NCBI RefSeq assembly: GCF_008386635.1
Contig: NZ_VUOE01000003.1
Coordinates: 310,001-374,000, forward strand
Direction: 5' to 3'
DNA length: 64,000 bases
Source: Maribacter flavus
Lineage (GTDB): Bacteria; Bacteroidota; Bacteroidia; Flavobacteriales; Flavobacteriaceae
A model generated the notes under the pieces. The model ran no database searches and was not told the origin of the DNA. It saw only the letters and a program-made list of their open reading frames with translations. A program made the translations under genes and the position numbers. Below, piece by piece: positions 44,918 through 51,994 of this stretch. Position 1 is the stretch's first letter. Every line of letters starts with the position of its first letter.

Positions 44918-45620
44918 TTATAAATTCCTCTAATTTCTCAATATTTTTCAACCCTGGCCTGTCCTCGAATTTGCTGTTTACGTCAAGGACATGACAATAT
45001 TTTGACTCGGGTGTTTGCAAAAACTTTTTAATATCTTCCACATTTTCCGGCCCAATCCCTCCACTTAAAAAATAGGGTTTTTGGGATGGATAGTTTTTCA
45101 ATAAAGACCAGTCAAAAGTATACCCGTTTCCGCCCGGAAGTTTTCCTTTGGTATCAAATAAAAAATAATCGCAAACCTCTTCATATTCTTTTAGAACTGA
45201 AAAGTCAAACTTCTCTTTTACCGAAAAAACCTTGATACACCTGACAGGTTTTAAAAACCTGTCAGGTCTTCCGGTGTATTCTACAAGCTCCTTACAATAT
45301 TCCGGGGTCTCATTTCCATGCAATTGCACCCCTTGAAGGTCATACTTTTCAATTTGGTCCAAAACATAGGATATATCCGCATCTACAAACACCCCAATTT
45401 TTTCTATGTCCGGTGGTATAGCTTTGATTTCCCCATCAAAATATCTCGCCGATGGTTCCCAGAATATGAATCCCAGATAATCGGGTCGTAAGGTGGCAAC
45501 CTCCATAGGATTGTATTTCATACCGCAAATTTTAAGCCCCACCCCGGCCCCTCCCAAAGGGGAGGAAGTTTTGCGTGTGTTGTATTTGCTGGTATCCATA
45601 TTTTTGTGATTCTCTTTCAT
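44895..45620 (-). CDS. trpF: phosphoribosylanthranilate isomerase with two repeat-encoded insertions
   Basis: Isomerises phosphoribosylanthranilate (Amadori step). Catalytic Cys32 in LKICGMKYNPMEV, GVQLHGNE, general acid D156 in FDTKGKLPGGNGYTFDW, and LSGGIGPENV are present. At 241 residues it is about 25-35 longer than usual. The extra length is where repeats sit: codons 17-29 (KTSSPLGGAGVGL, positions 45534-45572) are a G+C-rich repeat lying just before the conserved start, and codons 118-127 (RPDRFLKPVR, 45239-45267) are a perfect palindrome. Both repeats recur in the trpG-trpD spacer. The C-terminus ALGIRH is encoded by the heptamer array. Start ATG 45620 lies 8 bp after trpC; ATG 45599 is an alternative. 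Function seems kept. Confidence 0.93.
   Translation of the reverse strand: MKENHKNMDTSKYNTRKTSSPLGGAGVGLKICGMKYNPMEVATLRPDYLGFIFWEPSARYFDGEIKAIPPDIEKIGVFVDADISYVLDQIEKYDLQGVQLHGNETPEYCKELVEYTGRPDRFLKPVRCIKVFSVKEKFDFSVLKEYEEVCDYFLFDTKGKLPGGNGYTFDWSLLKNYPSQKPYFLSGGIGPENVEDIKKFLQTPESKYCHVLDVNSKFEDRPGLKNIEKLEEFIKALGIRH
45239..45267. repeat. palindromic repeat, family B, inside trpF
   Basis: Arms ACCTGACAGGTTTT (45239-45252) and AAAACCTGTCAGGT (45254-45267) match perfectly around one base. 26 of 29 positions agree with the copy at 47545-47573. Confidence 0.93.
45534..45572. repeat. G+C-rich repeat, family A, inside the 5' part of trpF
   Basis: 39 bp running AAGCCCCACCCCGG (45534-45547) to GGGGAGGAAGTTTT (45559-45572), read in frame as 13 codons KTSSPLGGAGVGL. 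A shorter relative is at 47486-47523. Confidence 0.85.
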
Positions 45621-45628
45621 TGAAGGAT

Positions 45629-46411
45629 TTAGAGGAGGCTTTTTATAAACATTTCGGCACTCTTTCCTGGATTATCGGTATTCATAAAATTTTCACCGAT
45701 TAAAAAACCTTGGTATCCAAACTCCTTTAACGTTTTTATTGCTTCGATGGAGCTAATGCCACTTTCCGAAACCTTTACAAAGTCATCAGGTATCAGCACC
45801 GATAGTGCCTTGCTTGTTTCCAAACTAACTTCAAATGTTTTTAGATTTCTGTTGTTGACCCCCAACATGTCCAAACTGGGCATGACCGATTTCTCCAATT
45901 CCTCCTGATCATGCACTTCCAAAAGGACCTCGAGCCCTAGGGACTTGGCAAATTCTGATAGGTTCTTGATTTCTTCTCTTGTGAGAACGGTGGCAATCAA
46001 TAGAATAACATCGGCACCATAGGCCTTTGCTTCCAAGAGCTGATATTCATCGATAATAAATTCCTTCCGTAAAAGTGGAATATCCACAGACGCCCTGGCC
46101 AACAAAAGGTCCTCAATAGAACCTCCAAAATATTTTATATCCGTTAGTACGCTCATTCCGCACACACCGGCCCTTTCATAGCCTTGGGCTACTTGTCCCA
46201 CATTGGTATTCTGGTTGATTGTGGATTTTGAAGGAGAACGTCTTTTGTGTTCCGCTATAATACAGGTTTCACTGTTACGTAAAGCTTCGGCCAAAGAATT
46301 GCAGTTTCTATCAAAAAAAACCGATTTTTCAAACTGTGCTTTAGGTAGTACCGATTTTTTCAAAGCGACTTCCTTGCGTTTATCCGCCACTATTTTATCC
46401 AGAATATTCAT
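45629..46411 (-). CDS. trpC: indole-3-glycerol phosphate synthase
   Basis: Closes the indole ring from CdRP with loss of CO2. 260 residues; the active-site segment CIIAEHKRRSPSKS (51-63), LLRKEFIIDEYQLLEAKAYGADVILLIA, GVNNRNLKTFEVSLE and SESGIS are in place. It reads ATG 46411, 50 bp upstream is the heptamer array that ends trpD, and trpF starts 8 bp after its stop. Confidence 0.97.
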   Translation of the reverse strand: MNILDKIVADKRKEVALKKSVLPKAQFEKSVFFDRNCNSLAEALRNSETCIIAEHKRRSPSKSTINQNTNVGQVAQGYERAGVCGMSVLTDIKYFGGSIEDLLLARASVDIPLLRKEFIIDEYQLLEAKAYGADVILLIATVLTREEIKNLSEFAKSLGLEVLLEVHDQEELEKSVMPSLDMLGVNNRNLKTFEVSLETSKALSVLIPDDFVKVSESGISSIEAIKTLKEFGYQGFLIGENFMNTDNPGKSAEMFIKSLL

Positions 46412-46461
46412 TAATACATTTTTGATACATGGTTTAAAAATCGATTAGAATAGTATATATT

Positions 46462-46497
46462 CTAACATCTAACATCTAACATCTAACATCTAACATC
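46462..46497. repeat. 7-bp tandem repeat CTAACAT, 5 copies
   Basis: Five perfect units (46462-46496) plus one base. On the coding strand it reads ATGTTAG. The trpD stop TAG (46490-46492) and final Cys codon lie inside it. Confidence 0.95.
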
Positions 46498-47485
46498 GGC
46501 TTATTTCCTGTAATTTCTTTAATGCCGATAGTCCTTTGCCACTTTTTAGGGATTCCATGGCCAATTCAAATCCCTGTTTTGGGGATACCCCATTGACCGT
46601 ACTTATAGCTATCCCCGCATTGGCACAGACCACATTGTTTTGTGCTTCCGTTCCCTTACCGTTTAGAACGTTCATAAATATTTGTGCCGATTCCGGTATG
46701 TCCTCGCCCCCCTCAATTTCCGAAGCTTTCACTTCAGATACACCAAAGTCCGAAGGCTTTAGAATATTCTCGGAACCATTTGATATGGTCTTTGTTTCGC
46801 CGGTCAGGCTTATTTCATCATACCCGTCCAAGGCATGTAAAACCGTAAAGTTCTTGTCAGTATTCTGATATAGATAGCCGTACATTCTAGCCAATTCCAA
46901 ATTGAATACCCCCACCATTTGGTTCTTTGGAAAGGCCGGATTTACCATGGGTCCCAACATGTTGAAAAAGGTCTTTACGGCCAATTCCCTTCGAATTGGG
47001 GCCACATTTTTCATTGCCGGATGAAAGAGTGGTGCATGAAGCACACAGATTCCGGCCTCATCGATGGATTTTCGAAGGAAGTCGGGCTCGTTACTGAATT
47101 TGATGCCCAAGAATTCCATGACATTGCTGCTGCCACATTTAGAAGATACCCCATAATTTCCGTGTTTGGTCACTTTTACACCGGCCCCTGCGGTAACAAA
47201 GGAGGCCAGAGTGGAAATATTGAAGGTGTCCTTGCCATCTCCTCCGGTTCCACAAAGATCGATCGGGTTGTATTCTGATAGATCGACGGCCAAACAAAGG
47301 TCCAGCAGCGCATCACGGAATCCCTCCAACTCTTCAATAGTGACGCTTCGCATCATGTACACTGTCAGAAAGGCCGCGATCTGACTGGTGTTGTAATCGC
47401 CCTTGGCGATGTTGACCAATATTTGCTTGGCATCCTCTTTTTCAAGGATTTCGTGATTGATTAGTCTATTTAGTGTTTCTTTCAT
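46490..47485 (-). CDS. trpD: anthranilate phosphoribosyltransferase
   Basis: Transfers the phosphoribosyl group of PRPP to anthranilate. 331 residues with the PRPP loop LCGTGGDGKDTFNIST (77-92), KHGNYGVSSKCGSSNVMEFLG, and NMLGPMVNPAFPKNQMVGV. The start ATG 47485 directly abuts a G+C-rich repeat (47486-47523). The C-terminus ends in EISRC, of which the Cys and the stop are encoded by the heptamer array, so the true ancestral end may have been different. Confidence 0.96.
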   Translation of the reverse strand: MKETLNRLINHEILEKEDAKQILVNIAKGDYNTSQIAAFLTVYMMRSVTIEELEGFRDALLDLCLAVDLSEYNPIDLCGTGGDGKDTFNISTLASFVTAGAGVKVTKHGNYGVSSKCGSSNVMEFLGIKFSNEPDFLRKSIDEAGICVLHAPLFHPAMKNVAPIRRELAVKTFFNMLGPMVNPAFPKNQMVGVFNLELARMYGYLYQNTDKNFTVLHALDGYDEISLTGETKTISNGSENILKPSDFGVSEVKASEIEGGEDIPESAQIFMNVLNGKGTEAQNNVVCANAGIAISTVNGVSPKQGFELAMESLKSGKGLSALKKLQEISRC

Positions 47486-47523
47486 AAGCCCCTCCCAACC
47501 CTCCCCAAGGGGGAGGGCTTTTT
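47486..47523. repeat. G+C-rich repeat, family A, in the trpG-trpD spacer
   Basis: AAGCCCCTCCCAA...GGGGGAGGGCTTTT. It contains a hairpin CCCTCCCC (47499-47506) and GGGGAGGG (47510-47517), followed on the plus strand by a T tract. It borders the trpD ATG without any spacer, so the trpD translation start region is repeat-derived. Confidence 0.85.
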
Positions 47524-47540
47524 TTATTGTTTTATGTTGG

Positions 47541-47577
47541 TTAGACCTGTCAGGTTTTTAAAATCTGACAGGTCTAA
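47541..47577. repeat. palindromic repeat, family B, in the trpG-trpD spacer
   Basis: Arms TTAGACCTGTCAGGTTTT (47541-47558) and AAAATCTGACAGGTCTAA (47560-47577) pair with one mismatch around a single base. It lies 5 bp after the trpG stop codon on the coding strand and would form a long hairpin in the mRNA. Confidence 0.93.
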
Positions 47578-47582
47578 AAATC

Positions 47583-48161
47583 TTATTTCTTTTTCTGGCC
47601 GTTTAACCAGTTTTCTAATATCTTCTTTCCGTTTGGTGTTAAAACCGACTCTGGGTGGAACTGTACCGCCCTGATATCGTAAACCTTATGTCTTAGGGAC
47701 ATAATTTGTCCAGTTTCATCAAGGGAGGTTGCTTCCAAACATTCGGGTAATTTAGGGTTCACCACCCAAGAATGATACCTTCCTATTTCTATTTCCGTTT
47801 CAAGTCCATCGAAAATATAGTCATCAACTATAATATTTATTTTAGTAGCCACTCCATGGTAAACCTGGTCCAAATTTATAAGGGATCCCCCATAAACCTC
47901 CCCTATAGCCTGTTGACCTAGGCATACCCCAAAAATCCGTTTGGAGGGGCCATATTTTTCAATAATGGGTTTTAATAGCCCTGCTTCATCCGGGATACCC
48001 GGACCGGGTGAAAGTACTATTTCCTGATAGTTATCCACTTCCTCCAAGCTAAGTTGGTCATTTCTTTTTACGATTACTTCGCGGCCCAAATCCTCAAGAT
48101 AGTGTACAAGGTTGAAGGTAAAACTATCGTAATTGTCTATCATTAAAATCTTCCGTGCCAT
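47583..48161 (-). CDS. trpG: anthranilate synthase component II (glutamine amidotransferase)
   Basis: Releases ammonia from glutamine for TrpE. 192 residues; class I GATase triad C80 (FGVCLGQQAIGEVYGG), H169 and E171 (VQFHPESV), and the oxyanion segment LSPGPGIPDEAG. The ATG directly follows the trpE TAA (48161/48162), so translation is coupled. Not fused with trpD, unlike in enterobacteria. Confidence 0.97.
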   Translation of the reverse strand: MARKILMIDNYDSFTFNLVHYLEDLGREVIVKRNDQLSLEEVDNYQEIVLSPGPGIPDEAGLLKPIIEKYGPSKRIFGVCLGQQAIGEVYGGSLINLDQVYHGVATKINIIVDDYIFDGLETEIEIGRYHSWVVNPKLPECLEATSLDETGQIMSLRHKVYDIRAVQFHPESVLTPNGKKILENWLNGQKKK

Positions 48162-49559
48162 TTAGATAGTTTCAGCAATTTCTAGGGCCTTATTTAATGC
48201 GCCCAATTTGTTATAGGTTTCTTGAAGTTCATCATTCGCATCGGATGCGGCTACGAGCCCTGCACCGGCTTGGAAATGAAGTTCATGGTTTTTACTGAGG
48301 AAGGTTCTGATCATAATGGCGTGGTTAAAGTTTCCGTTAAAATCCATAAAACCAATGGCTCCGCCGTAATAACTTCGACTGGTTTTTTCATACTTTTCTA
48401 TCAGTTGCATGGCCATATGTTTTGGCGCACCGCTCAAGGTGCCGGCCGGAAAGGTATCGGCAACTATTTTCAACGTAGAAATATCCGGTTTTTTCATCCC
48501 TGTTACCTTTGAAACCAAATGGATTACATGAGAAAAATATTGTACTTCCCTGTAAGTGTCTACTTGGACCAAGTTTCCATTTCTGCTCAAGTCGTTTCGG
48601 GCCAAATCAACTAACATGACATGTTCACTGTTCTCCTTATCATCCTGGGCCAGTTTTTTAGCGAGTTCCGCATCCTTTTCGTCGTTTCCGGTTCGTTTGT
48701 AGGTACCGGCAATGGGATGTATCTCGGCCTTTCCCTCCTTAACAATAAGTTGGGCTTCAGGGGAGCTTCCAAAAATCTTGAAATCGCCATAATCAAAAAA
48801 GAACAGATAGGGTGAAGGGTTTATAGAGCGTAAAGCCCTGTAAACGTTAAACTCGTCCCCTTTGAATTTTTGGGAGAACCTTCTGGAAAGTACCAACTGA
48901 AAAACATCGCCCCGTTTACAATGCTTTTTGGCCAGTTCCACATGTTCCTTGTACTCTTCATCCTTCAGGTTGGTTTTGGCATCGCCTTCCTTGGAAAAAT
49001 TATAGGATGCAAATGTGCGAACGTTCAATAGTCTCTCAATCTCGGCAATGTTGTTTTCGGATTCAAAACAGTGTGCAAAGATGTAGGCCTCGTTCTTAAA
49101 ATGGTTGATGGCGATGACATTCTTGTAAACGGCGTAAAAAATATCCGGAATCTCAACGGAATTTGGTTTTTTGGAAATGTCCACATCCTCAAAATAGCGG
49201 ACGGCGTCGTACGCCATAAAACCAAAAAGACCGTTTGTAATGAACTTAAAATCCTGTTTTGTGGTGTTGAAACTTTTTGCGAATGTGTCCATTTCATGGA
49301 TTACATCCACATGGGCATCGATTTCAACCTTTTCCTTTGAACCATCTGGAAACTCTTTTGAAATACATTCATTTTGAACCTTGATGGAAGCAATGGGATT
49401 ACAGCAGATATAGGAAAAACTGTTATCGTTGGCATGATAGTCGCTACTTTCCAGCAAGATGCTGTTGGGAAACTTATCCCTTATTTTTAAGTAGACGCTT
49501 ACGGGGGTTATGGTATCCGCAAGAATTTTTTTTGAGTATGTCTTAATTTTAAATGACAT
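48162..49559 (-). CDS. trpE: anthranilate synthase component I
   Basis: Makes anthranilate from chorismate, the first committed step. 465 residues; the LLES motif (35-38) binds tryptophan for feedback inhibition, and the catalytic half shows FQLVLSRRFSQKF, SPYLFFFDYGDFKIFGSSPEAQL, HPIAGTYKRTG, HVMLVDLARNDLSRNG, GTLSGAPKHMAM and AGAGLVAASD. The gene begins 11-17 nt after an attenuator terminator; transcription depends on that leader (49571-49683). First structural gene of trpE-G-D-C-F-B-A. Confidence 0.97.
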   Translation of the reverse strand: MSFKIKTYSKKILADTITPVSVYLKIRDKFPNSILLESSDYHANDNSFSYICCNPIASIKVQNECISKEFPDGSKEKVEIDAHVDVIHEMDTFAKSFNTTKQDFKFITNGLFGFMAYDAVRYFEDVDISKKPNSVEIPDIFYAVYKNVIAINHFKNEAYIFAHCFESENNIAEIERLLNVRTFASYNFSKEGDAKTNLKDEEYKEHVELAKKHCKRGDVFQLVLSRRFSQKFKGDEFNVYRALRSINPSPYLFFFDYGDFKIFGSSPEAQLIVKEGKAEIHPIAGTYKRTGNDEKDAELAKKLAQDDKENSEHVMLVDLARNDLSRNGNLVQVDTYREVQYFSHVIHLVSKVTGMKKPDISTLKIVADTFPAGTLSGAPKHMAMQLIEKYEKTSRSYYGGAIGFMDFNGNFNHAIMIRTFLSKNHELHFQAGAGLVAASDANDELQETYNKLGALNKALEIAETI

Positions 49560-49570
49560 GATACAATTGA

Positions 49571-49604
49571 AAATTAAAAAAGGCCTGTCGTGATGACAAG
49601 CCTC
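49571..49604 (-). terminator. trp attenuator terminator
   Basis: On the minus strand AGGCTTGTC (49603-49595) pairs with GACAGGCCT (49589-49581) over 9 bp including one G-U, followed by TTTTTTAATTTT (49582-49571). It sits between the leader peptide and trpE. An upstream segment GGTTCTCCA (49626-49618) can pair either with the Trp-codon region (UGG and GGAAC) or, more weakly, with GAGGCTTG (49604-49597), giving the 1:2 / 2:3 / 3:4 layout expected for an attenuator; the 2:3 stem has several G-U pairs. Confidence 0.8.
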
Positions 49605-49629
49605 TATATTATTTACATGGAGAACCAGC

Positions 49630-49683
49630 TCACGAATACCGTCGCAAGTTGTTCCACCACCAGATATTTTTTACTACTAACAT
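49630..49683 (-). CDS. trpL: trp operon leader peptide with three consecutive Trp codons
   Basis: A 17-residue peptide MLVVKNIWWWNNLRRYS, from ATG 49683-49681 to TGA 49632-49630, with Trp codons 8-10 (49662-49654). Tryptophan is the rarest residue and the peptide lies directly before the terminator of the trp operon, so it is the classical leader whose stalled translation would favour antitermination when charged tRNA-Trp is low. Only 5 nt separate the predicted -7 element from the ATG, so the transcript is leaderless or nearly so. No Shine-Dalgarno is seen, as usual in this phylum. Confidence 0.85.
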   Translation of the reverse strand: MLVVKNIWWWNNLRRYS

Positions 49684-49688
49684 GGGTG

Positions 49689-49719
49689 TAAATATAGAAA
49701 GGAAAATGAAAGTCTCAAA
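49689..49719 (-). promoter_or_regulatory. trp operon promoter
   Basis: On the minus strand TTTG (49719-49716), a 19-bp spacer and TATATTTA (49696-49689), one base off TAnnTTTG. It lies just downstream of the yceI terminator and 5 nt before trpL. Confidence 0.6.
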
Positions 49720-49727
49720 TTTTCTTT

Positions 49728-49767
49728 CAAAAAAAAATCCCTCTAGAAAAACTTTCCAAGGGACTTT
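49728..49767 (-). terminator. rho-independent terminator of yceI
   Basis: On the minus strand AGTCCCT (49765-49759) pairs with AGGGATT (49742-49736, one G-U), followed by nine T. It separates yceI from the trp promoter. Confidence 0.75.
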
Positions 49768-49791
49768 AATTTAAAATGGGTGTATTACCTT

Positions 49792-50373
49792 TTATAAGGC
49801 TAAATCAACGACCAAGTCAAACTCATCGTAAATCGCTTTGTCCCCAAGATTGTCAAAAAAGCTTCCAGAACCATAGCGAACATCGTACTTTGCCCTGTCT
49901 ACCTTAAGGGTAGCGGTGGCCTTATTTTCGTAAATGGAAACCACAAAGGTTACTGGATTTGTCTTTCCTTTGATGGTCAAGTCTCCCTTCACGGAATAGG
50001 AGTTCTTGTTCATGGATTCTGCGGAAGTGATTACCAATTTTGCGGTCGGGTGATTTTCAACACCAAAGAAATCGTCTGATTTTAAGTGTCCTTCCAATTT
50101 TTCCTTTCCTTCACCTGCGGCCATGTCCAAGTTGGTAATGGAAGTCATATCCACCACAAACTCACCGCCTGTAAGTTTGTTGCCGTCCATTTCCAAATGG
50201 CCGGATTTAAGGTCGATCGTTCCTTCGTGGGAACCGGTCACTTTATACCCTTTCCAAGTAATCTTACTTTCGCTAACGTTCACTTCTTTCTTCTCTCCGT
50301 CGATTGGGGAGTTGGCCGTTGCGGAAAATCCGAATACTAGAGCCAATGCAATGCTTAAAACTGATTTTTTCAT
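49792..50373 (-). CDS. YceI-family lipid-binding protein
   Basis: 193 residues with a signal peptide (KKSVLSIALALVFGFSATANS), so periplasmic. The lipocalin-like barrel motifs are VNVSESKITWKGYKVTGSHEGTIDLKSGHLEMDGNKLTGGEFVVDMTSITNLDM, HLKSDDFFGVENHPTAKLVITS, and KGDLTIKGKTNPVTF. YceI proteins bind polyprenyl-type lipids or fatty acid derivatives. The nitroreductase gene lies 35 bp upstream on the same strand, so yceI may be the last gene of the marR-nitroreductase-yceI unit. Confidence 0.93.
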   Translation of the reverse strand: MKKSVLSIALALVFGFSATANSPIDGEKKEVNVSESKITWKGYKVTGSHEGTIDLKSGHLEMDGNKLTGGEFVVDMTSITNLDMAAGEGKEKLEGHLKSDDFFGVENHPTAKLVITSAESMNKNSYSVKGDLTIKGKTNPVTFVVSIYENKATATLKVDRAKYDVRYGSGSFFDNLGDKAIYDEFDLVVDLAL

Positions 50374-50408
50374 GTTTCTAATTTAAATGTTTGAATACTA
50401 ATTTTTGT

Positions 50409-51041
50409 TTATAAATGGGTGAATAATCTTTCTTTTGGGTAACGAACTTTTGGTAGGTGCTGGGTTTCATCGGATGACGCCCTGTAGCCAATGGCCAATA
50501 CGACCGAAGCATTTAGGTTGGCTTCCTTCAGCCCCAATATTTCATTGTACTTTTCATTCTCAAAACTTTCAATGGGGCAAGTATCAATTTTCATGGAGGC
50601 GGCCACGGTCATTAAATTACCAAGGGCCAAATATACCTGCCTGGCCGTCCAGCTATTTTTGTGTTCATTGGGGAGTCCCATTAGTTTCGACTTCATAAAA
50701 TCCGAATACCCTTTAACGGCTTCATGGGTAATGCCCCGGGTCTGAACCACATTGTCCAAATAATCGTCTACCAAATCCTCACCAAAAGAATTTTTGTTGG
50801 CAAACACGATGACATGGGAGGCATCCGTTATTTGTGATTGGTTCCATGTGACAGGTTTTAATTTTTCCCTGAGTTCTTTATTTTCGATTACGAAAATATG
50901 GTAAGGTTGGAGGCCATAGGATGATGCGCTCAGTCTAGTTGCTTCCAAAAGTGTTTCCAAATCCTCCGAATTAACCTTCTTGGTCGTATCGAATTTTTTG
51001 GTAGCGTAGCGCCAATTCAAATCATGTATAATGTCCTTCAT
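50409..51041 (-). CDS. nitroreductase-family NAD(P)H oxidoreductase
   Basis: 210 residues, FMN enzyme of the NfsB type. Motifs are LNWRYATKKFDTTKKV (FMN contact), EATRLSASSYGLQPYHIFVIEN, NSWTARQVYLALGNLMTVAASMKIDTCPIESF, and the C-terminal VVLAIGYRASSDETQHLPKVRYPKERLF. It reduces quinones or nitro compounds. It starts 4 bp after the stop of the MarR-family regulator, so it is probably regulated by it and induced by electrophiles or aromatic compounds (inference). Confidence 0.9.
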   Translation of the reverse strand: MKDIIHDLNWRYATKKFDTTKKVNSEDLETLLEATRLSASSYGLQPYHIFVIENKELREKLKPVTWNQSQITDASHVIVFANKNSFGEDLVDDYLDNVVQTRGITHEAVKGYSDFMKSKLMGLPNEHKNSWTARQVYLALGNLMTVAASMKIDTCPIESFENEKYNEILGLKEANLNASVVLAIGYRASSDETQHLPKVRYPKERLFTHL

Positions 51042-51045
51042 TTCC

Positions 51046-51492
51046 TTAAAATTTATCCAATAGACTATTTAACTCTTTTAACTCGGTCGTAGAAAAGTTC
51101 TTAAGAATGTCCTTTTCCATTTCAAATTTTATGCCATCGATTTCATTTAAAACATCCAAACCTTTTGTAGTGATTTTAATTTCTACTTTCCTTCTGTTCT
51201 GCGGACATATTTTTCTAATGACATAATCTTTGGCCAACAATTTGTCAACCAACCTTGTAGTATTGCTCATTTTCGTGACCATCCTTTCATTTATGGTGGA
51301 TAGGTTGGCAGGCTTATTTTCCTGGCCCCTTAAAATGCGCAACACATTGAACTGTTGAATGGAAATTCCAAAGGGTTTTAACGAGGCCGACATCATTTCA
51401 TTAATCTTGTTGGTAACCAATGTCAGATGAATGATGGTCCTCGCTTCCAAGGGAATTTCTTTTTTTGTTTTTATGATTTTCTCAACGTTCAT
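51046..51492 (-). CDS. MarR-family transcriptional regulator
   Basis: 148 residues from ATG 51492; a TTG at 51498 adds two residues and is less likely. The winged helix-turn-helix is GISIQQFNVLRILRGQENKPANLSTINERMVTKMSNTTRLVDKLLAKDYVIRKICPQNRRKVEIKITTKGLDVL, with the usual D/R wing (NRRKVEIKIT). N- and C-terminal helices form the dimer. A perfect 16-bp palindrome (51504-51519) lies 12 bp upstream of the start and is the likely autoregulatory operator. It heads an operon with the nitroreductase and perhaps yceI. Confidence 0.92.
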   Translation of the reverse strand: MNVEKIIKTKKEIPLEARTIIHLTLVTNKINEMMSASLKPFGISIQQFNVLRILRGQENKPANLSTINERMVTKMSNTTRLVDKLLAKDYVIRKICPQNRRKVEIKITTKGLDVLNEIDGIKFEMEKDILKNFSTTELKELNSLLDKF

Positions 51493-51503
51493 GTACAAAC
51501 AAT

Positions 51504-51519
51504 ATTTGTATATACAAAT
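51504..51519. promoter_or_regulatory. palindromic operator of the MarR operon
   Basis: ATTTGTATATACAAAT, a perfect inverted repeat (2 x 8), next to the marR start; a -7 like TACATTTG (51525-51518, minus) overlaps its edge, so a bound MarR dimer would block the promoter. Confidence 0.65.
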
Positions 51520-51579
51520 GTATGTCGGTTCACAGGAATTATCCTAATGCAACCGATTTAATTTTTTGTTAAAATTATT

Positions 51580-51612
51580 TTTGACCGATTTCAAATAGAT
51601 CCGTTATTTTTG
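51580..51612 (+). promoter_or_regulatory. promoter of the rhodanese gene
   Basis: TTTG (51580-51583), 21-bp spacer, TATTTTTG (51605-51612): full match to the flavobacterial consensus, 12 nt before the ATG at 51625. Confidence 0.7.
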
Positions 51613-51624
51613 AAAAAAACTATT

Positions 51625-51936
51625 ATGGCAGACTTATCGCAAGAGGAATGGGCCTCTAGGCTAGCGCAGGACGACAATGCAATCATTTTGGATGTGCGTA
51701 CCGATACCGAAGTCGAGGAAGGGTTTATACCCAATTCGGTCAATATCGATATTTATAAAGGTCAAGGATTTATAGATGAACTTGAAAAGATGGACAAATC
51801 AAAGAACTATTACGTTTATTGTAGGTCCGGCAATAGATCTGGTCAGGCATGTGCCATCATGAACAGTCTTGGTTTTGAAAACGCCTTTAATCTGGAAGGA
51901 GGATTTATGAACTGGGAAGGCGAAGTGGCCGAGTAA
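51625..51936 (+). CDS. single-domain rhodanese-like sulfurtransferase
   Basis: 103 residues from ATG 51625 (MADLSQEEWASRL); a TTG at 51610 would add five residues and overlap the -7 element. The domain is complete: ILDVRTDTEVEEGFIPNSVNIDIY and the active-site loop YVYCRSGNRSGQA with Cys66, ending EGGFMNWEG. It transfers sulfane sulfur, for example to cyanide or thiols, in the cytoplasm. Single-gene unit between its promoter and a terminator. Confidence 0.92.
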   Translation: MADLSQEEWASRLAQDDNAIILDVRTDTEVEEGFIPNSVNIDIYKGQGFIDELEKMDKSKNYYVYCRSGNRSGQACAIMNSLGFENAFNLEGGFMNWEGEVAE

Positions 51937-51960
51937 AATGGATTTAAATTCTTAATTTGG

Positions 51961-51985
51961 AGACCCGCATCTAGCGGGTCTTTTT
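51961..51985 (+). terminator. rho-independent terminator of the rhodanese gene
   Basis: AGACCCGC (51961-51968) and GCGGGTCT (51974-51981) form an 8-bp stem with loop ATCTA and a T5 tail, 10 bp before the next ATG. Confidence 0.85.
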
Positions 51986-51994
51986 AATTCTACC

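Noticed and set aside
47499-47523. Rho-independent terminator inside the trp operon
   Set aside because: The hairpin with T tract reads only on the plus strand, opposite to the trp genes, and belongs to the family A repeat.
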